A DNA stretch of 64,000 nt, from assembly GCA_018436595.1 (NCBI GenBank), contig JAHDLC010000003.1:62001-126000 (forward strand), read 5' to 3'. Each line of letters starts with the position of its first letter. Within the stretch, counting starts at the first letter, position 1. The notes under the pieces were generated by a model, which worked only from the letters and a program-made list of their open reading frames with translations, was not told the DNA's origin and did no database searches. Of this stretch, positions 17,671-26,821 are shown piece by piece. The stretch is from Synergistaceae bacterium. GTDB taxonomy: Bacteria; Synergistota; Synergistia; Synergistales; Aminobacteriaceae. Both the position numbers and the translations under genes were made by a program.

Positions 17671-19806
17671 TTATACGACAGCGGGCTTATTTGACAAAAC
17701 CCCGCCGTCCTTGTCCACCTTGAAGCGCTCCGTCATGCGCCGCATGTCCTCTGAGGTCTCGCTCACTTCCTGGGCGCTGGTGGCCACGGTCTCCATGGCT
17801 GCCGCCGTCTCTTCCATGGAGGCGGCAAGGGTCTGCACGTGATCGTCGGTAAGTTCCATGACGCTGGCGGTGGTGTCGATGAGGGAGATCACCTTGTCAG
17901 ACTTGGCCACCTCCTCGTCGGTGGTGGAAATGATCTTCCTGATATCCTCCACGGAACTGCTGATGGCCTTGCCGATACGCTCAAGGGATTCTCCCGCCAC
18001 GTGGGCGATGGAGACCCCCTCTTCGACCCCCTGCCGGCTTTTCTGCATGGACGCCACAGCGGACCTGGTCCCGTCCAGGATCTTTCCCACCAGTTCCGCC
18101 ACTTCCCGGGCTCCCTGCTGGGACTGCTCAGCCAGCTTCCGGACTTCTTCCGCCACCACGGCGAATCCCCGTCCGGCCTCGCCCGCCCTGGCCGCCTCGA
18201 TGGCGGCGTTGAGGGCAAGAAGGTTGGTCTGGTCGGCAAGGCCGGTGATGGTGTCGCCCACCACGCCGATCCTGGCGGAAAAGGTGTCGAGCTGGGAAAG
18301 GAGCTGTTCCGTCTCTTCCACGGAAAGCCGGATGTTCTCCATGCGCTCCACGGTCTGGGCGACGGTTTTCCGCCCCTCCTCCGCCGCCCCAGACATCTCG
18401 GCGGAGTTTTTGTCGGCGCTTGCCGCGAGGCTCTGGGCTATCTGGATGAGGCTGCTCATCTCGAGCATGACCTTCGACGCCTCGATGGAATTTTCCCGGC
18501 CCTTCCTGGTCTGCTCTGCCAGGTGGGCGTTGCTCTCGGCCACCTCGTTGGTGGTGCTGGTGACCTCTTCCGTGGACGCGGCCGTTTCCTCGGACAGGGC
18601 CGACAGGTGAACCGACTTTTCCTTCAGCTCCCGGACCATCTCCCGCTGCCCCCGGACCATGTCCGCCAGGGCATCCGCCATGTTTCCCAGTTCATCCCGG
18701 GTGACGATCCGGAAATCCTCCCGCTCGATGGAGAGATCCCCTTCCTTCGCCATCCCGGCCAGGACGGTCACCCTGTTCAGGGGACGGGTGAGGCTCCGGG
18801 TCATGGCGAAGGCTATGGCAGCGCCGAGCAGCACCGCCGCTGCGGTGGAGAGAAGAATGACGGAAATGGTGGACGCCAGGCTGCCGACGGCATGATCGGC
18901 GATTTTCTGGGAATTCGCCGCCCCCGCCTTCACAACCTCATCGGCCAGCGCGAGAATGCTTCTTCCCGTCTCAACCCTCCGGGCGTTGATTTCGTCAAGC
19001 CGTCTCCAGGCGGCCAGTATTTCCGCCATGACGGACCGGTATTCTGTTCCGGCTTTCATCACCGCGTCGAGCTGTTCGATGTTCACTCTCTGGAAAGTCA
19101 TGGCCTTCAGGCGCTCCAGGGTGGACTCCACTTCACTGAAGTGCTGGAGTCCCTCTTCAAGGAGCACGGGGTTCCTCTGGGCCTGTCCCCTGTAGTTGGC
19201 CACCCGCACGAGGTTCCCCAGACCGATGAGAGCGTTGCCGAGAACGATCTTCTGCAGCCGGTCCGAAAGCTCCGACTGAAGGGTGCTCTCGCCGAACTCC
19301 CTCTCGAGGGCCTGTTCCTGGGACTGAACGTACTTCTCCGCGTTTTCGAAAAAGGCCCTCTCGCCGTCAGTTCCCCTGTTCCTGAGTGCGTTCATGATCT
19401 CCACGGTCTTTTCGGTATCGTCCATGAGCTTCACGTACTCGTCCAGGCCTGACAGGGCCTTGGCGGCGTCCGCCCTGAGGGTGAGCAGGGCGGGGTACTT
19501 CCCGGCGAGGGCAGCCGCCTCCCCCAGGGCTGCCCGGGCACTTTCAGCGGCCCGGCGGCCCGCTTCGAGAAAGGTCCGGTCGTAGGTGTAGCCATAGCCC
19601 CGTATTTCATACATGAGTTCCTGCACTGTGCTCTGAACCCTGTTGGCCACCACCATTTCCGGAACATACTCGTCGGCGAGGGAACGGGCTTCCCGGCTCA
19701 CTTCCCCCATGTTGAACCAGCTCAGCGCCCCCACCCCGGCGAAAATGAGCAGCAGGACGCCGAAAGCCAGGGCAAGCTTCGCCCCTATTTTGAAATTCCT
19801 GATCAT
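17671..19806 (-). CDS. Methyl-accepting chemotaxis protein
   Basis: A 711-residue transmembrane chemoreceptor. An N-terminal helix ([18 protein letters not shown]) is followed by a helical extracytoplasmic sensor to about residue 305, a second membrane helix ([22 protein letters not shown]), a HAMP domain and a long cytoplasmic signalling domain. The hairpin tip is conserved: [20 protein letters not shown] and [18 protein letters not shown]. The sensor looks like a four-helix-bundle (4HB/TarH or HBM) type. The ATG at 19806 has AGAGGTGG upstream. No other che gene lies in the window. Ligand unknown. Confidence 0.93.
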   Translation of the reverse strand: MIRNFKIGAKLALAFGVLLLIFAGVGALSWFNMGEVSREARSLADEYVPEMVVANRVQSTVQELMYEIRGYGYTYDRTFLEAGRRAAESARAALGEAAALAGKYPALLTLRADAAKALSGLDEYVKLMDDTEKTVEIMNALRNRGTDGERAFFENAEKYVQSQEQALEREFGESTLQSELSDRLQKIVLGNALIGLGNLVRVANYRGQAQRNPVLLEEGLQHFSEVESTLERLKAMTFQRVNIEQLDAVMKAGTEYRSVMAEILAAWRRLDEINARRVETGRSILALADEVVKAGAANSQKIADHAVGSLASTISVILLSTAAAVLLGAAIAFAMTRSLTRPLNRVTVLAGMAKEGDLSIEREDFRIVTRDELGNMADALADMVRGQREMVRELKEKSVHLSALSEETAASTEEVTSTTNEVAESNAHLAEQTRKGRENSIEASKVMLEMSSLIQIAQSLAASADKNSAEMSGAAEEGRKTVAQTVERMENIRLSVEETEQLLSQLDTFSARIGVVGDTITGLADQTNLLALNAAIEAARAGEAGRGFAVVAEEVRKLAEQSQQGAREVAELVGKILDGTRSAVASMQKSRQGVEEGVSIAHVAGESLERIGKAISSSVEDIRKIISTTDEEVAKSDKVISLIDTTASVMELTDDHVQTLAASMEETAAAMETVATSAQEVSETSEDMRRMTERFKVDKDGGVLSNKPAVV

Positions 19807-19912
19807 TCTTCCACCTCTCTCCTCTTGAGAATGTGTACCCAAAAAGCTCTTTCACGGCGGCTGCCCGCCACGGGAAACATGGCGCACCGGCGGACACCCC
19901 CCTTTCTCCGGG

Positions 19913-20338
19913 TCACTCCATCGTGACCGGATCTCCCTTTCGCACCTCTCCGCCCCGGACCACCCGGAGAAAGTACCCCGCCGAGGGCAGAAGGCACCAG
20001 CCCCGGTAATCGTAGGAATGGGGTTCCCCGGGTTTTTTGCCCTTTTCCACAACCTCAAGGAGGACGGAACTCCCCACCGCCAGGCGGGCACCCACGGGCA
20101 GTTCTTCGGGAAGCCCTTCCGCCACCAGGTTCTCGGCCAGGGATCCCGGAGGGAAGGGAAAACCGGCCTCTTCTTCAGCCTTCCGGATATCCTCGGCACG
20201 AAGAAGACTCACTTCCCGCTCCGTCACGCCCCTGTGGGAATCTCCCTCAATCCCGCCGGGAAGGAAAAGGACCCGCTCCACCTCTGTTTTCGGCTGCTGC
20301 CGTTCCGTGCTCACGCAAATGGCCCTCACTGAAGCCAT
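19913..20338 (-). CDS. MOSC-domain protein lacking the usual active-site cysteine
   Basis: A 141-residue single MOSC domain (MASVRAICVSTERQQPKTEV...), a fold used to carry sulfur or bind molybdenum cofactor. The usual GGIEGDSHRG, SLAENL and RVVRGGEVRKGDPV segments are present. In many MOSC proteins the region GKxCHxxC holds a reactive Cys; here it reads GKKPGEPH, with a single Cys only in WCLLP. A GTG at 20347 is an alternative start. A role in molybdenum cofactor handling fits the molybdenum hydroxylase genes at 26.8 kb, but the distance makes that an inference. Confidence 0.8.
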   Translation of the reverse strand: MASVRAICVSTERQQPKTEVERVLFLPGGIEGDSHRGVTEREVSLLRAEDIRKAEEEAGFPFPPGSLAENLVAEGLPEELPVGARLAVGSSVLLEVVEKGKKPGEPHSYDYRGWCLLPSAGYFLRVVRGGEVRKGDPVTME

Positions 20339-20401
20339 GAATATCACGCCCCCGTCTGTTCGTTATAAAGAAAAGAACCAGTTCATAATACGATAGACGA
20401 T

Positions 20402-20430
20402 AAAAAAAGGCGAGGCCCCGGGGCCCCGCA
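20402..20430 (-). terminator. Intrinsic terminator after codA-like gene
   Basis: On the minus strand a GC-only stem (GCGGGGCC / GGCCTCGC, 20409-20429) is followed by seven T (20408-20402). It lies 43 bp past the codA-like stop and separates it from the MOSC gene. Confidence 0.78.
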
Positions 20431-20472
20431 CTTCACTTTCAGCAGGCATCGGCGGCGTGCCGCCGGTGTTCG

Positions 20473-21795
20473 TCAGGCCATCCTCGGCAGAAGAACGGGA
20501 AGAGCTTCCTCTTCTCCGGCCACCCCGGGGACGGAGAAGTCCACATGGCGCTTCCTCCCGCTCCAGGAGAGAGTCCGCCGGGCCGGCACCGTTTCGGCGA
20601 TGACGGAGCCGTTCCGCACCGACCAGAGGCACTCGCTCTGGAGCCGGATCGCCTCGAACTGGTCCGGAGCGTCCAGGACCAGAAGGTTGGCAGGCTTTCC
20701 CGGTTCGATGCCGTAGCGGTTTTCCACGTTCATGGTCCGGGCTGAATTGACGGTGATCATGTCGAAGAGGCGGAATATCTGGTCGTAGCCGCTCATGTGG
20801 GCCGTGTGGAGCAGCAGGTTGGCTGCGGCGAGCATGGATCCCTTCCCCAGAGGGTACCAGGGGTCCATGATGGAATCATGGCCGATGCAGACGTTCACGC
20901 CCGCCGCGTCCAGCTCGTCCACCCGGGTGTGGCCCCTGCGGCGGGGATAGCCGTCGGTCCGGTTCTGGAGCACCGAGTTGTCGAAGGGAAGGGTGATGAA
21001 GTTCATCCTCGCCCGCCGGAAAATGCCCATGAGCTTCAGGGCGTAGTCATTGTTGTAATTGTGCATGGCCGTGGTATGGCTCGCCGTCGTTCGGGTCCCC
21101 ATGCCGGAGGCGATGGCGCACTTGGCCATGACCTCGACAAACCGGGACTGGTCGTCCCCCGTCTCGTCGCAGTGGATGTCCACGAGCCGGCCGTACTTCT
21201 CCGCCAGATCGAAGGCCAGTTCCACGGACCGGACGCCGTCCTCCCGGGTCAGCTCGTTGTGGGGGATGGCGCCGACGCAGTCGCACCCCATCTCCACGGC
21301 TCGGCGAAGATTCCGTTCGCCGCCGGGGATGGTGTAGATCCCGTCCTGGGGAAAAGCCACCACCTGGATTTCGGCAATCTCCCGCATCTCGTCCTTGAGT
21401 TCCAGCAGGGCTTCCACGGTAACCAGTGACGGGTCGGTGGTGTCGGCGTGGGTCCGGATGAACTGCACTCCGTTGGCCGCCTCCCAGAGGACGGCTTCCC
21501 TGGCGTTCCTGAGGATCTCATCCTTCGTGACGCCCGGACGGCGCTCGCCCCAGATGGCGATGCCTTCGAGGAGGGTGCCCGAAACGTTGTACCGGGGTGA
21601 CCCCACGGTGAGGACCGCGTCGAGGTGAAGATGGGGATCCGCGAAGGGGGGTGTCGTCAGCCTGCCGCCCGCGTCGATCTCCCGGTCCGCGCGGCACTCA
21701 AGCCGCTGTTCCACCGCGGCGAAGACGCCGCCGCTGATGCCGATGTCCGCGATTTCTCCCTTTGCAAGCCGTGCCCGGCGAATAATCAGGTCCAT
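20473..21795 (-). CDS. codA: Cytosine deaminase-family amidohydrolase (CodA homologue with D314S-type change)
   Basis: A 440-residue amidohydrolase closely resembling Escherichia coli CodA along its length. Metal ligands and acid/base are kept: PHLHLD (H61, H63), DIHCDETGDDQSRF (H214, E217), TASHTTAMHNYN (H246) and CIGHDSIMDPWYPLG (D313). The next position, Asp314 in E. coli CodA, is Ser here, and that residue is known to tune pyrimidine specificity. The ATG at 21795 has AGAGGGG eight bases upstream; ATG 21801 is too close. It is divergent from a nucleoside-type ABC transporter, so a nucleobase or related cyclic amide substrate is likely. CodA family is secure; cytosine itself is not proven. 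Confidence 0.82.
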   Translation of the reverse strand: MDLIIRRARLAKGEIADIGISGGVFAAVEQRLECRADREIDAGGRLTTPPFADPHLHLDAVLTVGSPRYNVSGTLLEGIAIWGERRPGVTKDEILRNAREAVLWEAANGVQFIRTHADTTDPSLVTVEALLELKDEMREIAEIQVVAFPQDGIYTIPGGERNLRRAVEMGCDCVGAIPHNELTREDGVRSVELAFDLAEKYGRLVDIHCDETGDDQSRFVEVMAKCAIASGMGTRTTASHTTAMHNYNNDYALKLMGIFRRARMNFITLPFDNSVLQNRTDGYPRRRGHTRVDELDAAGVNVCIGHDSIMDPWYPLGKGSMLAAANLLLHTAHMSGYDQIFRLFDMITVNSARTMNVENRYGIEPGKPANLLVLDAPDQFEAIRLQSECLWSVRNGSVIAETVPARRTLSWSGRKRHVDFSVPGVAGEEEALPVLLPRMA

Positions 21796-22123
21796 GGTCA
21801 TTTCCCCTCTCTCATTTCTATGCTACCGGTTGCGCATTTTAACACGAAGGCTGTCCGGTGTCCATGGCTGACAAAATTTCGGAGAATTCTCGTTACATCT
21901 CACCATTGACATGGGACGAAGGCAACCGTTTAATGAAGTGAATAAGCATTTCGTCGGTACATTTCTGATAAAATAAGATACAACCCTTATCCTGCACCGG
22001 AACATACGGGGAGGTGAGCAGGAAAAGCCGATCCACCGGGAAAGGGTGCGTCCGAACGGCAGTTGGGGCATGCGTCCGCGATCCATGGCGGCCGCTGGTA
22101 CCGAGACCAGGGAGGTGTATCTT
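21796..22123. other. Divergent intergenic region between codA-like and BMP-type genes
   Basis: This 328-bp gap holds the plus-strand promoter at 21906 and a long GC-rich leader of about 180 bases before the TTG start at 22124. The leader contains a CTGGT/ACCAG hairpin (22095-22110) directly before the GGAGG site, which could affect translation. I looked for a purine or guanidine riboswitch core and did not find one. On the minus strand a TTAAAAT -10-like box lies near 21838 for the codA-like gene, without a convincing -35. Confidence 0.5.
21906..21934 (+). promoter_or_regulatory. Sigma-70 promoter for nucleoside-type ABC operon
   Basis: TTGACA (21906-21911), a 17-bp spacer and TTTAAT (21929-21934) form a near-consensus promoter about 190 bp upstream of the BMP-family binding protein gene. 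Confidence 0.7.
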
Positions 22124-23116
22124 TTGAGGAAAAGCGTATTGGCGTTGTTGATGGTATTCGTTCTGCTCCTCGCCGGAACCGCGTCGGCGGAGGTGAAGGA
22201 CTACAAGGATTTCAAGCTGGCCGCCGTTTTCCAGACGGCCATCGAGGAACCCTGGGATGGGGCGATTCACCAGGCCTGCATCCTGCTTCAGAAGGAACTC
22301 GGCTTCACCTATGAATTTACCGAAAAGGTCGGAGCTGCCGACTTTGAGCGGGTTCTCAGGGAATACGCCGAGAGGGGATTCGATCTCATCGTGGGTGATG
22401 CCTTCCTCGCCGGGGAGGAACCTTCCCGCCGGGTCGCGAAAGATTACCCGGAAGTCGCCTTCGCCTTCGGATCCGAGTTCACGTTCCAGGAACCCAACTA
22501 CTCCGTGTTCGACAACTGGATTCATGAACCCTCCTATCTCTGCGGCATCATCGCCGGCCGCATGACAAAAACCAACACCCTCGGCATCGTCGCCGCCCTT
22601 CCCATCGCGGAGGTCAACCGCCTCGTCCATGCCTTCAAGGAAGGCGCCCTTTCGGTCAACCCCAAGGTCAAGGTGAAGGTTGCCTACATCGGCAGCTGGT
22701 TCGATCCCCCCAAGGCCAAGGAAGCGACTCTCGCCCAGATCGAGGCCGGAGCCGACCTCATTTTCGCCGAACGGTTCGGCGTCTTTGAAGCGGCCAAGGA
22801 AAAGGGCGTCCTCGCCTTCGGAAACATGATGGACCAGCACGACCTCGCCCCTGAAGTCGTCATCACCGGACCGGTATGGAACATGGGGCCCACAGTACGC
22901 TACTGCATTGACGAAGTGAGGAGCAGGAAGTGGAAAGCCGGAGACCTAAGAGAGTGGTCCATGATGGCCCGGGGCGGCGCATATCTCGCCCCCTTCCACG
23001 AGTTCCAGCAGAAACTTCCTCCCGAAGTGCTCAAGGAAGTCCGGGAACTGGAAGCGAAGATCATGAACGGCCAGTTCACCGTGCCCATCATCGAGACCGA
23101 GCTGAAGACGGACTGA
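22124..23116 (+). CDS. BMP-family ABC transporter substrate-binding protein
   Basis: A 330-residue periplasmic-type binding protein of the BMP/PnrA family, which binds purine nucleosides or nucleobases. The best start is TTG at 22124, with GGAGG eight bases upstream; this yields LRKSVLALLMVFVLLLAGTASAEV, a standard signal peptide cut after ASA. The frame continues to 22046 without a signal-compatible N-terminus. The body has the family's IVGDAFLAGEEPSRRVAKDYP and AFGSEFTF segments. It is the first gene of the ABC operon and is followed by a hairpin that would lower downstream expression. No lipobox cysteine is present. Confidence 0.88.
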   Translation: MRKSVLALLMVFVLLLAGTASAEVKDYKDFKLAAVFQTAIEEPWDGAIHQACILLQKELGFTYEFTEKVGAADFERVLREYAERGFDLIVGDAFLAGEEPSRRVAKDYPEVAFAFGSEFTFQEPNYSVFDNWIHEPSYLCGIIAGRMTKTNTLGIVAALPIAEVNRLVHAFKEGALSVNPKVKVKVAYIGSWFDPPKAKEATLAQIEAGADLIFAERFGVFEAAKEKGVLAFGNMMDQHDLAPEVVITGPVWNMGPTVRYCIDEVRSRKWKAGDLREWSMMARGGAYLAPFHEFQQKLPPEVLKEVRELEAKIMNGQFTVPIIETELKTD

Positions 23117-23127
23117 CATCCGCTCCC

Positions 23128-23154
23128 GGGGCGGGCCTTCCTGCCCGCCCCTTT
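23128..23154 (+). terminator. Attenuating hairpin after binding-protein gene
   Basis: GGGGCGGGC (23128-23136) pairs with GCCCGCCCC (23143-23151), followed by only three T. Located between the binding-protein and ATPase genes, it probably gives partial termination so that the binding protein is made in excess. Confidence 0.6.
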
Positions 23155-23200
23155 CGTCCTTATCCTTTTTTATCCGCAGCTACCGAAAGAGGTGGATACC

Positions 23201-24775
23201 ATGCCCGCTGACAGGCACGCCATGAGCGCCGGGACGGAAGAAGCCCCGGCCTCCGGGCACACAGCCCCTCCCTGCGTCGTGGAAATGCGCTCCATCACGA
23301 AAACGTTCCTCGACGTCACGGCGAACAGCAATGTGACCTTTTCCCTCAGGGAAGGGGAAATCTGCGCCCTTCTCGGCGAAAACGGCGCCGGAAAGACCAC
23401 GCTCATGAACATTCTCTTCGGCTATTACGCCGCCGACAGCGGAGAAATCCGCATCGGGGGCGAGAAGGTCTCCTTTTCGTCCCCCAAGGACGCCATCGCG
23501 TGCCGCATCGGCATGGTCCACCAGCACTTCACCCTGGTGCCGTCCCAGACCGTGCTTGAAAACGTGGTGGTGGGAAGCGGCGGAGGAAAATTCTTCCTCG
23601 ATCTCTCCGGGGCACGGAAGAAGCTCCTCGCTCTCCAGGAGCGCTTCGGGCTCTCCGTGGACCCCGACGCCCCGGTGTGGACCCTCCCCATCGGCGGACA
23701 GCAGAAGGTGGAAATACTGAAGGCCCTCTACAGGGACGCCCGCATCCTGATCCTGGACGAGCCCACGGCGGTGCTCGCCCCCCTTGAGACCAGGGAGCTG
23801 TTCGCGACCCTCCGCACCCTCGCCGCCGGGGGCTGCTCCATCATCTTCATCTCCCACAAGCTCTACGAAGTCATGGAAATAGCCGACCGGGTGGTGGTCC
23901 TCACAAAAGGGGTCCTCACCGCCGAGAGAAAGGTCTCCGAGACCAGCGAACGGGAGCTGGCCAACCTCATGGTGGGCCGGGATCTCGCGGAAAAAAAGCG
24001 TCCCCCCAGGGGAACCCCGGGCTCCCCCCTCCTGGAAATTCGGGGACTGACGGTAAAAAACGACAGGAACCTCGAAGCCGTGAACGATCTCTCCCTGGAC
24101 ATCCGTTCCGGGGAGATCCTGGGCATGGCAGGAGTGTCCGGCAACGGACAGAGAGAGCTCGCTGAAGCCCTGTTCGGCCTACGGAAACCCGTGTCGGGAA
24201 CCATCTCCGTGAACGGAATGCCCCTTCCGCCCGCCCGCCCGAAAGCGTCGGTAGAGAGCGGCATGGGAAGGATACCGGAAGACAGGATGACCACCGGCCT
24301 CCTCCTGGAGCTCTCCGTGGAGGAAAACCTCGTGCTGGAAAACCACGCCGATTTCCGGTCCCTGGGCATGCTGGACCACGGCGCCATCGGCCGGCACGCC
24401 GAACGGCTCATCTCCGATTTCAGCATAAAGACCGACGGACGGACGGCAAAGGCCCAGACCCTTTCCGGAGGGAACCTCCAGAAGATCATCCTGGCCCGGG
24501 AACTTTCCGCGTCGCCGAAGGTGGTGGTTGCGGCCCAGCCCACCAGGGGCCTCGACGTAGGCGCCATTGAATACGTCCACTGGCGGATCCTGGATGCCCG
24601 GGCAAGCGGCGCCGCCATTCTTCTCATCTCCGAGGATCTCGACGAAATATTCCAGCTCAGCGACCGGATCGCCGTCATGTACGAAGGCCGCATCATGGGC
24701 ATCGCCGACGGCGGCTCAGCGTCCAGGGAGCAGATCGGACTCTGGATGAGCGGGGTGAACGAACCATGCGCATGA
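23201..24775 (+). CDS. Nucleoside-type ABC transporter ATP-binding protein (two ATPase domains)
   Basis: A 524-residue double ATPase of the NupO/YufO kind. Domain 1 has Walker A GENGAGKTT near residue 60 and Walker B LILDEPTAVL near 185; its signature position reads PIGGQQKVEILKAL. Domain 2 has a degenerate Walker A GVSGNGQRE, the signature LSGGNLQKIILAREL and a Walker B-like VVVAAQPTRGLDVGA. This one-intact, one-degenerate arrangement is normal for BMP-type and sugar importers. The ATG at 23201 follows GAGGTGG; GTG 23192 overlaps it. The gene overlaps the next permease by 10 bp. Confidence 0.92.
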   Translation: MPADRHAMSAGTEEAPASGHTAPPCVVEMRSITKTFLDVTANSNVTFSLREGEICALLGENGAGKTTLMNILFGYYAADSGEIRIGGEKVSFSSPKDAIACRIGMVHQHFTLVPSQTVLENVVVGSGGGKFFLDLSGARKKLLALQERFGLSVDPDAPVWTLPIGGQQKVEILKALYRDARILILDEPTAVLAPLETRELFATLRTLAAGGCSIIFISHKLYEVMEIADRVVVLTKGVLTAERKVSETSERELANLMVGRDLAEKKRPPRGTPGSPLLEIRGLTVKNDRNLEAVNDLSLDIRSGEILGMAGVSGNGQRELAEALFGLRKPVSGTISVNGMPLPPARPKASVESGMGRIPEDRMTTGLLLELSVEENLVLENHADFRSLGMLDHGAIGRHAERLISDFSIKTDGRTAKAQTLSGGNLQKIILARELSASPKVVVAAQPTRGLDVGAIEYVHWRILDARASGAAILLISEDLDEIFQLSDRIAVMYEGRIMGIADGGSASREQIGLWMSGVNEPCA

Positions 24776-25824
24776 TCATCACGAAGCGGGCCCCCCTTCC
24801 GGGATGGGTCCAGGTGCTCGTCCCCGTGGGAGCCATCCTGGTGACCCTTTTGCTTTCCGCCGCCCCGATACTGTTCGCCGGCGGAGACCTCTGGCTCTCC
24901 TACACGTCCCTCTTCAAGGGAGCCCTGGGCACCCGGTACAACTTCCTCGAAACCTGCGTGAAGGCCGCTCCCCTCACATTCACCGGGCTGGCCGTGGCCT
25001 TCGCCTTCCGGGCCAAGTTCTGGAACATCGGCGCGGAAGGGCAGCTCCTGGCCGGGGCCATCGCCGCCACCTGGGTGGGCATCAGCGCCCCCGCCCTTCC
25101 CAAGGTTGCCGTGCTCATCCTCGTCTGCACCGCGGGCTTCCTCGCCGGAGGACTCTGGGCCACCGTCCCCGCCCTGCTGAAGACAAAATACAGGGTGGAC
25201 GACGTGGTCACCACCCTCCTCCTGAACTACGTCATGTGGCACATTATGGGCTACCTGCTCTTCGGCCCCCTCCAGATGCCCAACTCGAGCTGGCCGAGGT
25301 CTCCCGCGATACTTGAGATCGCCCGTTTCCCCGTGCTGCTGGCCAGGTCACGGTTCCACCTGGGCATCGTGCTCGCCGTCGCGGCCGTCCTCATCGTCTG
25401 GTTCATCAACTCGAAGACCGTCTTCGGATACCGGGCGAGGGCCGTGGGAGTCAATCCCCGGGCGGCGGCCTTCGGCGGCATCAACGTCAACTCCGTGATC
25501 ATCAGGACCGCCCTCCTCTCCGGCGGGCTCGCCGGAATGGCGGGCGTCGGCGAGGTGGCGGCCATCCACTTCCATCTCCTCATGGACATCTCCCCCGGCT
25601 TCGGGTATTCGGGAATCGTCATCGCCATGCTGGGCAGGCTCCATCCCCTGGGGACGGCCCTGGCCGCCTTCTTCTTCAGCGTCATCATCGTGGGGGCCCA
25701 GTCCATGAGCCGCCTCACCGGGGTCCCGACCTACATCGCCGAGGTGATCCAGGGCATGGCCCTTATCGTGATGCTCATCGCCCTCCTCCTCACCGAATAC
25801 CGCATAAAGGCGGTGAAAGACTGA
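24766..25824 (+). CDS. Nucleoside-type ABC transporter permease 1
   Basis: A 352-residue permease of the BPD_transp_2 family (NupP-like) with about eight to nine predicted membrane helices. The family loop FWNIGAEGQLLAGAIAA is near residue 85 and the segment GINVNSVIIRTALLSGGLAGMAG near 240. The start overlaps the ATPase gene by 10 bp, and the stop codon overlaps the next permease start by one base. Confidence 0.91.
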   Translation: MRMIITKRAPLPGWVQVLVPVGAILVTLLLSAAPILFAGGDLWLSYTSLFKGALGTRYNFLETCVKAAPLTFTGLAVAFAFRAKFWNIGAEGQLLAGAIAATWVGISAPALPKVAVLILVCTAGFLAGGLWATVPALLKTKYRVDDVVTTLLLNYVMWHIMGYLLFGPLQMPNSSWPRSPAILEIARFPVLLARSRFHLGIVLAVAAVLIVWFINSKTVFGYRARAVGVNPRAAAFGGINVNSVIIRTALLSGGLAGMAGVGEVAAIHFHLLMDISPGFGYSGIVIAMLGRLHPLGTALAAFFFSVIIVGAQSMSRLTGVPTYIAEVIQGMALIVMLIALLLTEYRIKAVKD

Positions 25825-26768
25825 TGGAACAGGTATTCACCATTACATTCATCACCGGGCTCCTCGCCGCCATGATGCGCATGGCCACCCCCATCATCTT
25901 CGGCACCCTGGGGGAAATCCTCAGCGAGCGGGCCGGCGTCCTCAACCTCGGCATCGAGGGGATCATGCTCATGGGAGCCATGACCGGGTTCCTCACCACC
26001 CTCACCACCGGCTCCCTCTGGCTCGGCGTAGCGGCGGCCGCACTGGTCGGCGCCCTCCTCGCCCTGTTCATGGCTTTCCTGGCGGTCTACCTGGGACTCT
26101 CCCAGCACGTGTCCGGCCTCGGCATCACGCTCTTCTCCACGGGGCTCGCCATGTTCATCTACCGGCTCAGCGTGGGATCCCCCGTGAACCCGCCCACGGT
26201 GCGCCCCTTTACCCAGGCCGCCGTTCCCTTCCTGTCGGAGATCCCGGTCATCGGCCCGGCGTTCTTCACCCAATACACCCTGGTCTATTGGGCATTCCTT
26301 CTTATCCCGGCGCTCTGGGTCCTCCTGTACCGGACGACCTGGGGCCTGGCCATCCGCACCGTGGGTGAAAACCCCCTGGCGGCGGATACGGTGGGCATCA
26401 ACGTCAACCTCGTACGGACCCTCTGCCTGGCCGGCGGAGGAGCCCTCATGGGCATCGGAGGCGCATTCCTCACCCTCGCCCACCAGAACATGTTCCTCAT
26501 CGACGTGGTGGGAGGCAGGGGATGGATCAGCATCGCCATGGTCATCTTCGGCAACTGGGATCCTGCCCGGGGAGCGGCGGGAGCCCTCATCTTCGGCTTC
26601 CTCGACGCCCTCCAGCTCCGTCTCCAGGGGCTGGGCTTCGACATCCCCTTCCACCTGTTCCTTCTCATCCCCTACCTGATGACCGTTGTCGCCCTTGTCA
26701 GCGTGTCGCGGAGGGCCGCTGCCCCGGCGGGGCTCCTGAAACCCTACCGGCGGGAGGAAAAAGGCTAG
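25824..26768 (+). CDS. Nucleoside-type ABC transporter permease 2
   Basis: A 314-residue NupQ-like permease, also BPD_transp_2. It has ERAGVLNLGIEGIMLMGAM near residue 30, matching the usual second permease, and GINVNLVRTLCLAGGGALMGIGGAF near 190. It begins in the stop codon of permease 1 (TGATG) and ends 53 bp before the molybdenum hydroxylase gene, with no terminator between, so transporter and enzyme are probably in one transcript. Confidence 0.91.
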   Translation: MEQVFTITFITGLLAAMMRMATPIIFGTLGEILSERAGVLNLGIEGIMLMGAMTGFLTTLTTGSLWLGVAAAALVGALLALFMAFLAVYLGLSQHVSGLGITLFSTGLAMFIYRLSVGSPVNPPTVRPFTQAAVPFLSEIPVIGPAFFTQYTLVYWAFLLIPALWVLLYRTTWGLAIRTVGENPLAADTVGINVNLVRTLCLAGGGALMGIGGAFLTLAHQNMFLIDVVGGRGWISIAMVIFGNWDPARGAAGALIFGFLDALQLRLQGLGFDIPFHLFLLIPYLMTVVALVSVSRRAAAPAGLLKPYRREEKG

Positions 26769-26821
26769 AGGCTTTCCCCTCCGGGGAGAAAGCGCACTAT
26801 CGAATGACGGGAGAGTGAATC

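Noticed and set aside
21990-22123. Possible guanidine or purine riboswitch in the leader of the BMP-type operon
   Set aside because: The leader has hairpins and GGGTGCGTCCG-like blocks, but I could not match the conserved core of ykkC or purine riboswitches.
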